Shown: positions 49,161 to 58,332, counted from the stretch's first letter. The stretch: DNA of 64,000 nt from JAXIPB01 sp045403155 (GCA_045403155.1 JAXIPB010000146.1:3196-67195), one strand, 5' to 3'. The notes: generated from the letters alone by a model not told the origin. A program made the numbers and translations.

Positions 49161-49212
49161 TCTCCCGACCGTACGCCTGGCCGTCGGCCAACCAGCGGGT
49201 AGAAACGAAGAT

Positions 49213-50664
49213 GTGGCCGACAAACTCGCGCCCTATCGTGGCAAGCGCTCCGCCTCGCGGACCCCGGAGCCGGTCCCCGCCGAGGGTCCGCTTCCACACG
49301 GAAACGACGACACGTTCGTCATCCAGGAACACCACGCCCGGGCGCTGCACTGGGATTTCCGGCTCGAGCGCAACGGAGTGCTGGTGTCGTGGGCGGTGCC
49401 CAAGGGCATCCCGCTCGATCCGAAAGCCAACCATCTCGCCGTGCAGACCGAGGACCATCCGCTTGAGTACGCGGAGTTCGAGGGCCAGATACCCGCGGGC
49501 GAGTACGGCGGAGGGCGCGTCACGATCTGGGATCGCGGCACATATGAGTGCGAGAAATGGGACGACCGCGAGGTGAAGGTGACGCTCCACGGCTCGCGCG
49601 CGAACGGTCGCTACGTGCTCATCCGGACTGGTGGCAAGAACTGGCTGATGCATCGGATGGATTCGCCGCCGTCCGAGGGATGGGAGCCGATTCCCGATCT
49701 CATCCGTCCGATGCTCGCGACGCTCGGCGAACTGCCACCACCTTCTTCAGATGCGGATTTCGGCTATGAAACCAAGTGGGACGGCGTGCGGGCGGTCCTC
49801 TATGTCCAGGGTGGACGGATCCGGGTGATGACGCGCAACGACCTGGACGTCACCGCGACCTATCCGGAGCTGGGCGCGCTCGGCGCGGCGCTGGGTGCGA
49901 CTCCGGTCGTGCTCGATGGCGAGATCGTGGCGTTTGACCCGGGCACCGGTCGGATCTCGTTCGGTGCGCTGCAGCCAAGGATGCACGTGCAGAAGCCGGC
50001 GCAGATTCGCCGGCTGGCGGAGCAGGTGCCGGTGACCTACTTCATCTTCGACCTGCTCTACCTCGACGGGCGGCGGACGATCGGGCTCAGGTACGAGCAG
50101 CGCCGCGAGCTGCTGGAGGCGCTGGACCTTCGCGGCCCGCACTGGGACACTCCGCCGCACTTCCGGGGCGGCGGCGCTACGGCCCTCACCGCGGCCAGGG
50201 AGCAGGGTCTGGAGGGCATAGTGGCGAAGCGGCTCGATTCGGTCTACGAGCCGGGCCGGCGCTCCAAGGGCTGGATCAAGGTCAAGAACACCATGACCCA
50301 GGAGGTCATCGTGGGTGGGTGGCGACCTGGCAAGGGCAACCGAGCCGGCACGCTGGGCTCGCTCCTGCTCGGCGTACCCGGGCCCGATGGGCTGGAATAC
50401 GTTGGCCAGGTCGGGACCGGGTTCACCCGACAGATGCTGTCGGATCTGCTTGGCCGGCTCCGTCCGTTGGACCGCAAGACCTCGCCGTTCGCCGGCGCCG
50501 TGCCCGCGTCCGAGGCGCGCGACGCTCAATGGGTGACGCCGAAGCTCGTGGGCGAGGTGGAGTTCACCGAACGTACCCGCGATGGGCGGCTGCGTCACCC
50601 GTCATGGCGCGGCCTCCGCGTGGACAAGTCGCCCGACGAGGTCACCTGGGAGCTCCCGGGTTGA
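49213..50664 (+). CDS. ATP-dependent DNA ligase with PE domain (LigD PE-LIG type)
   Basis: About 483 residues. The N-terminal ~165 residues are the LigD 3'-phosphoesterase domain (FVIQEHHARALHWDFRLER with the His and Asp of the active site, then VLVSWAVPKG, QIPAGEYGGGRVTIWDRG). The remainder is the nucleotidyltransferase and OB fold: catalytic Lys in YETKWDGVRAVLY, VVLDGEIVAFDP, GLEGIVAKRLDS, GWIKVKNTMTQEVIVGG. There is no polymerase-primase domain. LigD-type proteins act in Ku-dependent end joining, but the POL-less form and the lack of a nearby ku gene leave the role open. GTG 49213 has a weak GAAG upstream. Confidence 0.9.
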   Translation: MADKLAPYRGKRSASRTPEPVPAEGPLPHGNDDTFVIQEHHARALHWDFRLERNGVLVSWAVPKGIPLDPKANHLAVQTEDHPLEYAEFEGQIPAGEYGGGRVTIWDRGTYECEKWDDREVKVTLHGSRANGRYVLIRTGGKNWLMHRMDSPPSEGWEPIPDLIRPMLATLGELPPPSSDADFGYETKWDGVRAVLYVQGGRIRVMTRNDLDVTATYPELGALGAALGATPVVLDGEIVAFDPGTGRISFGALQPRMHVQKPAQIRRLAEQVPVTYFIFDLLYLDGRRTIGLRYEQRRELLEALDLRGPHWDTPPHFRGGGATALTAAREQGLEGIVAKRLDSVYEPGRRSKGWIKVKNTMTQEVIVGGWRPGKGNRAGTLGSLLLGVPGPDGLEYVGQVGTGFTRQMLSDLLGRLRPLDRKTSPFAGAVPASEARDAQWVTPKLVGEVEFTERTRDGRLRHPSWRGLRVDKSPDEVTWELPG

Positions 50665-51027
50665 ATCTTGGGAGTTGTGGTGCTGCCGCTGGGACCAACC
50701 TCAAATGGATGTGCGACCGTTGGACGCCAAACCGCGTGAATCAGGCCGTTTTACGCGGCGAGGCGTCCAATGCTGAGTACACAAGATCGACGCCACCCCT
50801 TGACATCGAGACCAGTAGGGGATGAATGGGATCGCCATTGACGGCGGTGAGCTGGGCTCGGTACCGGAGCGATGCGGCAGAGTCCAGCGGCAGAGCGTGC
50901 CCTCATCGCGTTTCGGGTCGCGGCCATCGATGACATGTGGCGGTTTAGGTCACCCACGCCCCCCCGGGCTGACTTGACTGCGTGCCAATATTCGGTGGCG
51001 GTTGGAGGCCCATAGCGGTTTCCTGGG
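50665..51027. other. 363-bp gap with a large imperfect hairpin
   Basis: The only structure seen is at 50720-50770: TTGGACGCC (50720-50728) with GGCGTCCAA (50762-50770), and inside it CCGCGT with ACGCGG (50732-50737 and 50753-50758). It lies about 55 bp after the ligase stop and may terminate that transcript. The remaining sequence up to the acetyltransferase shows no gene I believe in and only presumptive promoter DNA. Confidence 0.6.
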
Positions 51028-52026
51028 GTGGTGGAGCTCATTTGGCTGGATCCGCACAACATCGACGGCCGCGATGCGGCGGGGGCGATGGCGGTGCTCG
51101 AGGCGGCCCGCGCCGTGGACTGCCCGTACCAGCCCAGCGGCACTCTGGCGGCGTTCGCGGCCCGCCTGATCTACGGCTGGGACGGTGATCCGCCGAGGGT
51201 CGCGGTGACCCGGGATGAGGGCGGGCGAGTCATCGGCGTACTTGAGGTTCATCTGTCCCAGTGGGACAACACTCACACCGGCTTCATTGAGATCACAGTG
51301 GACCCGCTTCTGCGCCGACAAGGACTGGGACGCCGGCTGTACGAGGCTGGCGTGGAGACGGTCCGCGCCGACGGCCGCACACTGGTGCTGACCGAGAGCT
51401 ACGATCTGCCCGGCTCGGTGGAGTTCGCCAAGACGATGGGCCTCGATCGAGCCTCCGTCGCGATCCAGCGCCGACAGGACCTGACCGCCCTCGACTGGGC
51501 ACGGCTCGACGAGGCGTACGCGTCTGCTCAGGGCCACGCCGCCGGGTATGACTTGGTACGGCTGGCGGGAACGATCCCGGAGGAGATGGTGGCGGACGTC
51601 GCCCAGATGACAGCGGCGATCAACGACGCCCCGATCGACGACCTGGACGTCGAGGACGAGGTGTTCAGCCCGGAGCGCATCCGCGCCTTCGAGGTTGGTC
51701 AGGAGGCGCAGAAGCGGCGCGTCTACCGGCTGGTGGCGCGTGAGCGGGAGACCGGCATCCTCGCGGGACACACAGTGGTGGGCGTGGAGAGCGAGACTCC
51801 GTGGCTCGGGTATCAGTTCGACACGAGCGTGCTGAGTGCGCACCGCGGACACCGGCTCGGACTCTTGTTGAAGATCGGAATGCTGCGCTGGCTCCGCGAA
51901 GAGGAGCCGCAGTTGCGAACCGTCGACACCTGGAACGCCGCGTCCAATGCCCACATGATCGCGGTCAACGAGATGTTGGGCTATCAGGTCGTCGCCGAGG
52001 CCTTCATCTGGCAGCGCCACATCTGA
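51028..52026 (+). CDS. Tandem-domain GNAT acetyltransferase
   Basis: About 332 residues with two GNAT folds. Motif A of the first is FIEITVDPLLRRQGLGRRLYEAG (R/Q-x-x-G-x-G/A for the CoA pyrophosphate). In the second, YQFDTSVLSAHRGHRLGLLLKIGMLRWL plays the same role, with NAASNAHMIAVNEMLGY typical of the C-terminal half. The architecture resembles mycothiol synthase (MshD) and some antibiotic acetyltransferases; the substrate is unknown. The start is GTG 51028 or 51031. Convergent with the methyltransferase, stop to stop three bp. Confidence 0.85.
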   Translation: MVELIWLDPHNIDGRDAAGAMAVLEAARAVDCPYQPSGTLAAFAARLIYGWDGDPPRVAVTRDEGGRVIGVLEVHLSQWDNTHTGFIEITVDPLLRRQGLGRRLYEAGVETVRADGRTLVLTESYDLPGSVEFAKTMGLDRASVAIQRRQDLTALDWARLDEAYASAQGHAAGYDLVRLAGTIPEEMVADVAQMTAAINDAPIDDLDVEDEVFSPERIRAFEVGQEAQKRRVYRLVARERETGILAGHTVVGVESETPWLGYQFDTSVLSAHRGHRLGLLLKIGMLRWLREEEPQLRTVDTWNAASNAHMIAVNEMLGYQVVAEAFIWQRHI

Positions 52027-52029
52027 GCC

Positions 52030-52653
52030 TCACGGCTTGCGCGCGTGGACACGTTCCACGCTGCCGGCTTTGAGTCGCTCGGTCTCCTGCACGGCGAAGC
52101 CCGCTTCCTTGACGAGGGGCAGCGGGCGGCGGGTCTGGTGCTCGCCCGCCGACCGGATGGTGACCATCTCCAGCAGACGCTGTCCGGCCCAGATCGGCCA
52201 GATGTTGCTCCCGATGTGGTCGAGCAGGAGCAGCCGACCGCCGGGGCGCAGCACCCGCCACATCTCGGCGATCGCTGCCCGGTCGTCGGGAATGGCACAC
52301 AACGACAGGGTGCACACCACGGTGTCGAATGACGCGTCCGGGAACGGTAGCGCCTGGGCGTCGGCCTCGCGAAGGTCCGCGGCCAGACCCAGTTGCGTGG
52401 CCCGCTGGCGAGCGATCTCAAGCATGGCCGGGCTCAGGTCCACCCCGGTCAGCGTGACGCCCGATGGGTAGAGCGGCAGGTTGAGGCCGGTCCCAACCCC
52501 GACCTCGAGAACCCTGCCGTCGACGCGGGAGCAGACCCACTCGCGGCCACCGCGGAATTGGAAACGTTCGAAGAACCGCATGCCACGGTCGTAGCGCGGC
52601 GCGTACCTGTCCCACACCCGCCGCGTCTTCGCCGTCGCGTCCTCTCCGGTCAT
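52030..52653 (-). CDS. Class I SAM-dependent methyltransferase (UbiE-like)
   Basis: About 207 residues. VLEVGVGTGLNLPLYP is motif I, LTGVDLSPAMLEIARQRA the ribose-binding strand with Asp, ADAQALPFPDASFDTVVCTLSLC the middle motifs, and VLRPGGRLLLLDHI motif post-II. This is the phospholipid / ubiquinone-type methyltransferase class; the substrate is not determined. The ATG at 52653 has GAAGG seven bases upstream, better than the GTG at 52671. Divergent from the decarboxylase gene (47 bp). Confidence 0.88.
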   Translation of the reverse strand: MTGEDATAKTRRVWDRYAPRYDRGMRFFERFQFRGGREWVCSRVDGRVLEVGVGTGLNLPLYPSGVTLTGVDLSPAMLEIARQRATQLGLAADLREADAQALPFPDASFDTVVCTLSLCAIPDDRAAIAEMWRVLRPGGRLLLLDHIGSNIWPIWAGQRLLEMVTIRSAGEHQTRRPLPLVKEAGFAVQETERLKAGSVERVHARKP

Positions 52654-52700
52654 CTCCCTACCTTCGTCCACGCGTCAAGCCCGGGCTCTATTCTCGCGCT

Positions 52701-54173
52701 GTGGAGGACGAACTTGTCGCGGATGCGCCGCTGCTTGCTGCCTGGCTTTCGTATGCTTCCCGGTCGGTAACACCGTTCACGATTCCGGGGCATAAGGGCG
52801 CGGCCAGCCGCCTCTCCCCGGCGCTGGGAGCAATGCTCGCCAGTGACGTGCCGCTCTACGGCGGCCTGGACTCGGTCAAGCTCTCGGCCGGGGTCCTCGC
52901 CGACGCGGAGGCGCGGGCGGCGCAATTGTGGGGCGGTGACTGGTGCCGCTTCTCGACCGGCGGCTCCACGCACGCGAACCAGACGCTCGCGCTGTCGGTA
53001 GGGCGACCGGGGGACGAGGTGCTCGTGGCCCGCTCCGCTCACCGTTCGACCCTGCTGGGGCTGGTGTTGGCCGGCCTTCAGCCGAAGTGGCTACCGACCC
53101 AAGTGGACAATCGACTGGGCGTGCCAATCGGTGTGACCGGGAAGGCGCTTCGCGAGGCCGTGCGCGCGTACCCCAAGGCTCGGGCGGTATTCCTGGTTGA
53201 GCCCAGCTACCTCGGCACGATCTCGGACTTGCCCGCGCTCGTGGCCGTGGCGCACAAGGCCAACCTTCCCGTACTCGTGGATCAGGCCTGGGGTGCCCAC
53301 TTCGGATTCCATCCGTCATATCCCGCGCACGCGCTCGCGCAGGGCGCCGACGCGCTGGTGATGAGCGCGCACAAGACGCTGCCCGCATTCAGCCAGGCGT
53401 CGCTCGTCGTCGCGAACACGGCGGCGCGCCGGCTCGATCGGCACCGGCTGGAGCGGGCGTTCGAGGTCGCCAACACCACCAGCCCGGCGGGTGCGATCCT
53501 GGCCAGCGCCGACGGAGCCCGCGCGCTGCTCGCCGCGCGCGGCCACGAGCTGCTCGGGTCGCTCGTCGACATCGTGGCGAAGGCGCGAAACGAGTTACGC
53601 GAGATCACAGGCGTCACGGCGCCGGGCCCGGAGGACTTCGCGCGGGGCCGCTTCGATCCGGCCAAGTTGGTTGTGCTCCTGGCCCAAACGGGGTCCTCCG
53701 GCGTTGACGTCGAACAGGATCTCATCCGCGGCAACGTACCGGTCGAGATGGCCGACCACGACACGGTGGTGCCGATCGTCACCCTCGTCGATACCCCGGC
53801 CACGGTGGGGCGGCTCGTCGATGTGCTCGGCGCCGCGATCGTACGGCACAGCGGTCCACCGCGTGCACTCAGCGCCGCCGTGCAGTGGGGAGCGTCGAAC
53901 CCGGCGTACGAGGCCGCAATGACCCCCCGGGACGCGTTCTTCGCCGACCACGTCGCCGTGGACGCCGACACAGCGGTCGGCCGGATCTCCGCCGAGGTGG
54001 TTGCGCCGTACCCGCCGGGTGTGCCGGTCCTCCTCCCGGGGGAGGTCGTCACGGCGGAGACACTGGACGCGCTCCGGGCCGCGCTCGCCGTCGGAACCCG
54101 GATCGCGTACGCGGCAGATCCCAGTCTGCGGACTCTGCTCGTAGTGGCCCGGTCGGAGGTTGCTAGCGTCTGA
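52701..54173 (+). CDS. Orn/Lys/Arg decarboxylase-family PLP enzyme
   Basis: About 490 residues, the short form of the family, without the N-terminal wing domain of the inducible E. coli enzymes. FTIPGHKGAA at the start, FSTGGSTHANQTLAL for the phosphate site, LVDQAWGAHFGFHP with the PLP Asp, and MSAHKTLPAFSQAS with the PLP Lys are all intact. It decarboxylates arginine, lysine or ornithine. If it acts on arginine, the agmatinase at 47358 would complete a route to putrescine. The start is GTG 52701. The dGTPase gene begins two bp after its stop, suggesting co-transcription. Confidence 0.88.
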   Translation: MEDELVADAPLLAAWLSYASRSVTPFTIPGHKGAASRLSPALGAMLASDVPLYGGLDSVKLSAGVLADAEARAAQLWGGDWCRFSTGGSTHANQTLALSVGRPGDEVLVARSAHRSTLLGLVLAGLQPKWLPTQVDNRLGVPIGVTGKALREAVRAYPKARAVFLVEPSYLGTISDLPALVAVAHKANLPVLVDQAWGAHFGFHPSYPAHALAQGADALVMSAHKTLPAFSQASLVVANTAARRLDRHRLERAFEVANTTSPAGAILASADGARALLAARGHELLGSLVDIVAKARNELREITGVTAPGPEDFARGRFDPAKLVVLLAQTGSSGVDVEQDLIRGNVPVEMADHDTVVPIVTLVDTPATVGRLVDVLGAAIVRHSGPPRALSAAVQWGASNPAYEAAMTPRDAFFADHVAVDADTAVGRISAEVVAPYPPGVPVLLPGEVVTAETLDALRAALAVGTRIAYAADPSLRTLLVVARSEVASV

Positions 54174-54175
54174 TC

Positions 54176-55687
54176 ATGGACTCGCCGGTGGATGTGCGTG
54201 CCCAGCGAAAGTTCGGCGGCGGCGCAGGACTCGCCGGCGACCTGGCCGCCAGTCCGTTCCGGGCGGATCGTGACCGGATCGTCAGCTCACCGTTCTTCGC
54301 CCGCCTCGGTGGCGTCACGCAAGTGGTCAGTCCTGGCGGGTCGGGACTACTGGTCCACAATCGCCTCACCCACAGCCTGAAGGTGGCGCAGGTCGGGCGG
54401 GCGATCGCGGAGCGGCTGCTGGCCAACGACTTCACCCGCAACCTGCTGGAGAAGTTGGGCGGCAGCGACCCCGACGTCGTTGAGGCTGCAGCGCTCGCCC
54501 ACGACCTTGGGCATCCGCCGTTCGGGCACCTCGGCGAGCAGGTTCTGGACCGGCTTGCCCGCCAACGCCTGGGCCTGCCCGACGGGTTCGAGGGCAACGC
54601 CCAGTCCTACCGGATCGTGACCAGCACGGAGATTCGCGGCACTGCGACCATCGGCCTGGACCTCACCGCGGCGGTACGGGCCGCGATCCTGAAGTATCCG
54701 TGGACCCGGACCAGCTATCCCGATCCGCATCCGCGCCACCTCGACCAGCGGCCCCGCGGTGCGACGCCACCAGCCGACGAGCCGGACAGCGGCTCATCTA
54801 AGTTCGGCGCCTACACGACCGAGATCGACGACATGCGGCAGGCCCGCGAACCCTTCGCCGGTCTTATCCCGGACTGGCAGCAGACGGTCGAAGCGTCCAT
54901 CATGGACACTGCCGACGACATCGCCTACGCCATTCACGACGTTGAGGACTTCTACCGCGTTGGCGTGCTGCAGCAGGGATCGGTCGCCGGAGAGCTGCTC
55001 GCCTGGCAGCGCGAGCGCGCCGAGTTGCGGTCACTCTCCGATGTGGATCTGGGCCAGGACTCGCGCCGCGCAGGTTCGGCCATTGAACGCCTGCGCCGGG
55101 AGATTCATCGCAAGGACGGTTGGATCAGCGACGAGGAGGCCTTCGCCGACGCCATGGAGCAGGCACGGTCCGAGCTGGTCGACGGTCTGCTCTCTGCCCC
55201 GTTCGACGGATCGATCGAGGCGGAGCAGGACGTCGCCAGCTTCTCCGCCCGCTGGACGCAGCGACTCGTCGGCGCGATCGAGGTCATCGCCGAGCCGGCG
55301 GTGCGGTCGGGGCACGTCGTGCTCGGCCCGGCCCAGTGGCACGAGGTACAGGTGCTCAAGTTCATCCACCACCGATTCGTGCTGGCCCGGCCCGACCTGG
55401 CCCTGCATCAACGCGGACAGGCCAGGCTTCTTGAGACCCTCGTCGATGCGCTGCTGGCCTGGATCCTCGATCCCGAGGAGGCGACCCGGCTGCCGCGTCG
55501 GCTTCCCGATCTGATTGAGCTCGCCGAGGCCGAATTGCCCGAGAGCACGCCCGACCGGCTGTCGATGGCACGGGGCCGTGCCATCATCGACTTCGTCGCG
55601 TCGCTGACCGACGGGCAGGCTGTCGCACTGCTTGACGCGCTCTCTGGGCGCTCGGGTCAACTGTGGACCGACGCCTTCGTACTCTGA
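54176..55687 (+). CDS. dGTP triphosphohydrolase-like HD-domain protein
   Basis: About 503 residues. HD metal motifs: NRLTHSLKVAQVGRAIA (H...), AHDLGHPPFGHLGEQVL (HD), MDTADDIAYAIHDVEDF (the later Asp). This fits deoxyguanosinetriphosphate triphosphohydrolase and its actinobacterial relatives, which remove triphosphate from dNTPs to balance pools. It starts two bp after the decarboxylase stop and has no strong ribosome site of its own, so translation is probably coupled. Followed after 16 bp by a HAD gene. Confidence 0.9.
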   Translation: MDSPVDVRAQRKFGGGAGLAGDLAASPFRADRDRIVSSPFFARLGGVTQVVSPGGSGLLVHNRLTHSLKVAQVGRAIAERLLANDFTRNLLEKLGGSDPDVVEAAALAHDLGHPPFGHLGEQVLDRLARQRLGLPDGFEGNAQSYRIVTSTEIRGTATIGLDLTAAVRAAILKYPWTRTSYPDPHPRHLDQRPRGATPPADEPDSGSSKFGAYTTEIDDMRQAREPFAGLIPDWQQTVEASIMDTADDIAYAIHDVEDFYRVGVLQQGSVAGELLAWQRERAELRSLSDVDLGQDSRRAGSAIERLRREIHRKDGWISDEEAFADAMEQARSELVDGLLSAPFDGSIEAEQDVASFSARWTQRLVGAIEVIAEPAVRSGHVVLGPAQWHEVQVLKFIHHRFVLARPDLALHQRGQARLLETLVDALLAWILDPEEATRLPRRLPDLIELAEAELPESTPDRLSMARGRAIIDFVASLTDGQAVALLDALSGRSGQLWTDAFVL

Positions 55688-55703
55688 CACCCGGGGAGGC
55701 TTG

Positions 55704-56384
55704 ATGACCGAGGCACGTTGGGTCACGTTTGATTGTTTCGGCACGCTGGTGGATTGGCGTCATGGCATCGGCACCGCGGCGGAGCTGGTCGCCCCGGGCC
55801 GGGGTGCGGAGATCCTCGAGGCGTACAACCGGCACGAGCCGCGGGTGCAGGCCGAGGCGCCGATGATGCGGTATCGCCTGGTTCTCGCCGAGGGCCTCCG
55901 CCGGGCCTGCGCAGACCTCAATGTGGCGCTCGGCGATGATGATGCCTCGGTCCTCGCGACGTCGATGCCGTACTGGCCCGTCTTTCCCGATGTACGGGAG
56001 GAGCTTGCGGCCCTGCGTGACGACGGCTGGAGCCTCGCGCTGCTGACGAACTGCGACCGCGACATCATCGCCGAGACCCAGCGGCGGCTGCCGGTGCCAC
56101 TCGACGCCGTCGTCACCGCCGAGGACGCGGGCGCCTACAAGCCGGCGCACAACCACTTCACCCGCTTCGTGCGCTCGCATCGGGCGACGCGCGACCGCTG
56201 GGTACATGTGGCGCAGAGTTACTTTCACGACATGGTTCCCGCGCGGCAGCTCGGCATCCCGAGGGTATGGATCAACCGGCTGGCCGAGACCGACGACCCG
56301 TCGCTGGCGGACGCGGTCCTCCCCGATCTGCGTGGACTACCGGCGACAGTGGCGCGCGTCAATGCGGAGGCGGGCCGTGAGTGA
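55704..56384 (+). CDS. Haloacid dehalogenase-type hydrolase
   Basis: About 226 residues. HAD motifs: VTFDCFGTLVDWR with the nucleophilic Asp, LALLTNCDRD as motif II, AYKPAHNHF with the motif III Lys, and a SYFHDMVPARQLGIPRVWINR motif IV region. It resembles type II 2-haloacid dehalogenases but may be a phosphatase. GGGGAGG upstream gives a clear start. Overlaps the DUF309 gene by 8 bp (GTGAGTGA), so they are coupled. Confidence 0.88.
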   Translation: MTEARWVTFDCFGTLVDWRHGIGTAAELVAPGRGAEILEAYNRHEPRVQAEAPMMRYRLVLAEGLRRACADLNVALGDDDASVLATSMPYWPVFPDVREELAALRDDGWSLALLTNCDRDIIAETQRRLPVPLDAVVTAEDAGAYKPAHNHFTRFVRSHRATRDRWVHVAQSYFHDMVPARQLGIPRVWINRLAETDDPSLADAVLPDLRGLPATVARVNAEAGRE

Positions 56385-56862
56385 GGTCGGCCGGGACAGG
56401 GACGGTGCCGGGCGCCCGCGCAACGCACGACCGCGAGACGAGCTGGGCCGGCCCTTGCCCCGCGGCACGGCCGGGGTGGAGGGGGTGCCCGACGACCTCG
56501 CTCTGTCGCCGGAGGAGACGCTCGCCGAGTCGCAGCGGCTGCTCGACGATGGTCGCGCGTTTCGGGCGCACGAGGTCCTCGAGGCCGCGTGGAAGTCCGC
56601 CCCCGACAGCGATCGTGAGCTGTGGCGGGGTCTCGCCCAGCTGGCCGTCGGTGTGACGCACGTGCAGCGGGGCAACCCTGTCGGCGCGATGCAGCTGCTG
56701 CGGCGGGCCGCCGATCGGGTCAACGCCTATGTGGACGAACCGCCGCACGGCATCGACGTGGCTGGACTCGTCTCCTGGGCGCGGGCGCTCGTCGTGCGAA
56801 TTGAAGAGGACGGCCTCGATGGAATCTCGCCCGCGGATTTGGCTCCGTCCTTGAAGCGTTGA
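56377..56862 (+). CDS. DUF309 protein
   Basis: 161 residues. An Arg/Pro-rich N-terminal ~45 residues, then the all-helical DUF309 domain: ESQRLLDDGRAFRAHEVLEAAWK, LWRGLAQLAVGVTHVQRGNPVGAMQLLRRA. The family is widespread and its role is unknown. Start GTG 56377 overlaps the HAD gene stop. Last gene of the decarboxylase-dGTPase-HAD run, convergent with the ZIP transporter three bp away. Confidence 0.85.
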   Translation: MSEVGRDRDGAGRPRNARPRDELGRPLPRGTAGVEGVPDDLALSPEETLAESQRLLDDGRAFRAHEVLEAAWKSAPDSDRELWRGLAQLAVGVTHVQRGNPVGAMQLLRRAADRVNAYVDEPPHGIDVAGLVSWARALVVRIEEDGLDGISPADLAPSLKR

Positions 56863-56865
56863 GGC

Positions 56866-57558
56866 CTACGCGACGAGGTTGGAGAGCCCGGCCGCCACAG
56901 CGAAGCCGAGCACCGTCGCCAGGCCGGCCGCGCGACCGGCCTTCTTTCTCGCCTCGGGAACCATCGAGTCGACCAGCATGACGAGCAGCGCGCCGGCCGC
57001 GAAGCCGTTGACGCCGGCCTTGAACCAGCCCGAGGCGCTGTCCCCGATCGCGAAGCCGGCGACGGTCGCGAGCGTGCATACGACCGCCACGCCGATCCAC
57101 ATTCGCCGGATGAAGGCGGCGCTGCGACCCTCTGCGCGCAGGTCGCTGGAGGCGCCGATGGCCTCGGGTAGGTTCGAGACGAATACGGCGGCGAGCAAGC
57201 CAACGCTCATGCCGCCAGTGGTCATGCCGATGCCGAGGACGAGTTGCTCGGGGATGCCATCAAGAACGGCGCCGAGAGCCAACGACGGTCCGGCGTCCGT
57301 CCCAATTCTACTGACGGCCTTGTCGAGCACAAAGTAGGTCACCGCCCCGACAACCAGGCCGCCCGCCACCGCGGGACCGCCACCGATCTCGATGCCCTCC
57401 TGGGCGAGTTCGAAGGCCACGGCGCTCACCAGAGCGCCGGCGCCGAAGGCGAGCACAAGGCCGAGTAACTGGTCCGGCCAGCGCCGCGCCAGGCCCAGCA
57501 GCGCTCCAATCACGAGCGACGAGGCGGCCAACGCGCCCCACCCCACAGCAGCCGCCAC
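56866..57558 (-). CDS. ZIP-family metal transporter
   Basis: About 230 residues, seven or eight membrane helices. AVLDGIPEQLVLGIG is a modified ZIP helix IV motif (usually HxxPEG or HNIPEG): the His is replaced by Leu-Asp, but the DGIPE remains. FVSNLPEAIGASSDLR is the second metal-helix. It should transport Zn2+, Fe2+ or related ions inward. GGAGGTGA just upstream of the GTG is a very good ribosome site. Divergent from the carbonic anhydrase gene by 37 bp, so they may share a regulatory region; carbonic anhydrase is a zinc enzyme, but the link is speculative. Confidence 0.85.
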   Translation of the reverse strand: MAAAVGWGALAASSLVIGALLGLARRWPDQLLGLVLAFGAGALVSAVAFELAQEGIEIGGGPAVAGGLVVGAVTYFVLDKAVSRIGTDAGPSLALGAVLDGIPEQLVLGIGMTTGGMSVGLLAAVFVSNLPEAIGASSDLRAEGRSAAFIRRMWIGVAVVCTLATVAGFAIGDSASGWFKAGVNGFAAGALLVMLVDSMVPEARKKAGRAAGLATVLGFAVAAGLSNLVA

Positions 57559-57595
57559 GGCTCACCTCCGCACGGGTCGACGATAGTGCACATCT

Positions 57596-58243
57596 ATGTT
57601 TGCAGCTATGGCAGACGTGGACCCCCGACCCGCCACCCCCGCGGACGCGCTCGCCGAGCTACTCGCGGGCAACGAGCGGTTCGTCACCGGAACTCGAGTC
57701 CACCCACACCAGGACGCCGAGCGTCGCGCCGCGCTCGCGCAGGCTCAGCGACCGTTCGCTGTGGTCTTCGGCTGCTCCGATTCACGTCTCGCCGCCGAGA
57801 TCATCTTCGATCGCGGGCTCGGCGATCTGTTCGTGGTGCGGACCGCGGGGCACATCACCGGCGCCGAGGTCTTCGCTAGCATCGATTACGGCGTGACCGT
57901 GCTGGCTGCGCCCCTGGTGGTTGTGCTCGGCCACGACTCCTGCGGAGCGATCCAAGCCGCCCACGACGCGATGACCGGAAGTGGGCCGCCCGACCTGGAT
58001 CTGCGCGCCATCATTGACGGTGTCGTCCCGAGCATCCAGCACGCCCAAACCCGCGACATCACTGACCACGACGGCATCTCAAACGTGCACGTCCAGTACA
58101 CGGTCGACTTGATCATCCGTCACGACACCGCCGTCGCGGATGCAGTCAGCGCCGGCCGCTGCGCGGCGGTCGGAATGTCCTACCGACTGACCGACGGCCG
58201 CGTCACCGTCGTCGGGGCCCCGACCAGCACATCTGGCTTTTAG
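57596..58243 (+). CDS. Beta-type carbonic anhydrase
   Basis: About 215 residues. The zinc ligands are intact: GCSDSRL (Cys and Asp/Arg dyad) and GHDSCGA (His and Cys), with the typical VVRTAGHI between. It interconverts CO2 and bicarbonate. The start could be 57596 or 57608 (second ATG); neither has a Shine-Dalgarno site. Followed by a pair of weak hairpins. Confidence 0.94.
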   Translation: MFAAMADVDPRPATPADALAELLAGNERFVTGTRVHPHQDAERRAALAQAQRPFAVVFGCSDSRLAAEIIFDRGLGDLFVVRTAGHITGAEVFASIDYGVTVLAAPLVVVLGHDSCGAIQAAHDAMTGSGPPDLDLRAIIDGVVPSIQHAQTRDITDHDGISNVHVQYTVDLIIRHDTAVADAVSAGRCAAVGMSYRLTDGRVTVVGAPTSTSGF

Positions 58244-58266
58244 GCACCAAGATCATCGAAACTGTA

Positions 58267-58317
58267 CGACACTTGCCCATGTCGACCGCGTCAAAGCGGG
58301 CAACATCGCACACCCGC
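58267..58317 (+). terminator. Two weak hairpins after the carbonic anhydrase gene
   Basis: CGACA (58267-58271) with TGTCG (58280-58284), then GCGGG (58296-58300) with CCCGC (58313-58317). They lie 24-75 bp after the stop codon and before the cmtR promoter. Stems are short, so confidence is low. Confidence 0.4.
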
Positions 58318-58332
58318 GGTGATCAAGCTGCC

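Noticed and set aside
52701..54173. A toxin-antitoxin or defence island
   Set aside because: The genes in this neighbourhood are metabolic (decarboxylase, dGTPase, HAD, DUF309). dGTPase-like proteins can act in phage defence, but nothing else here supports it.
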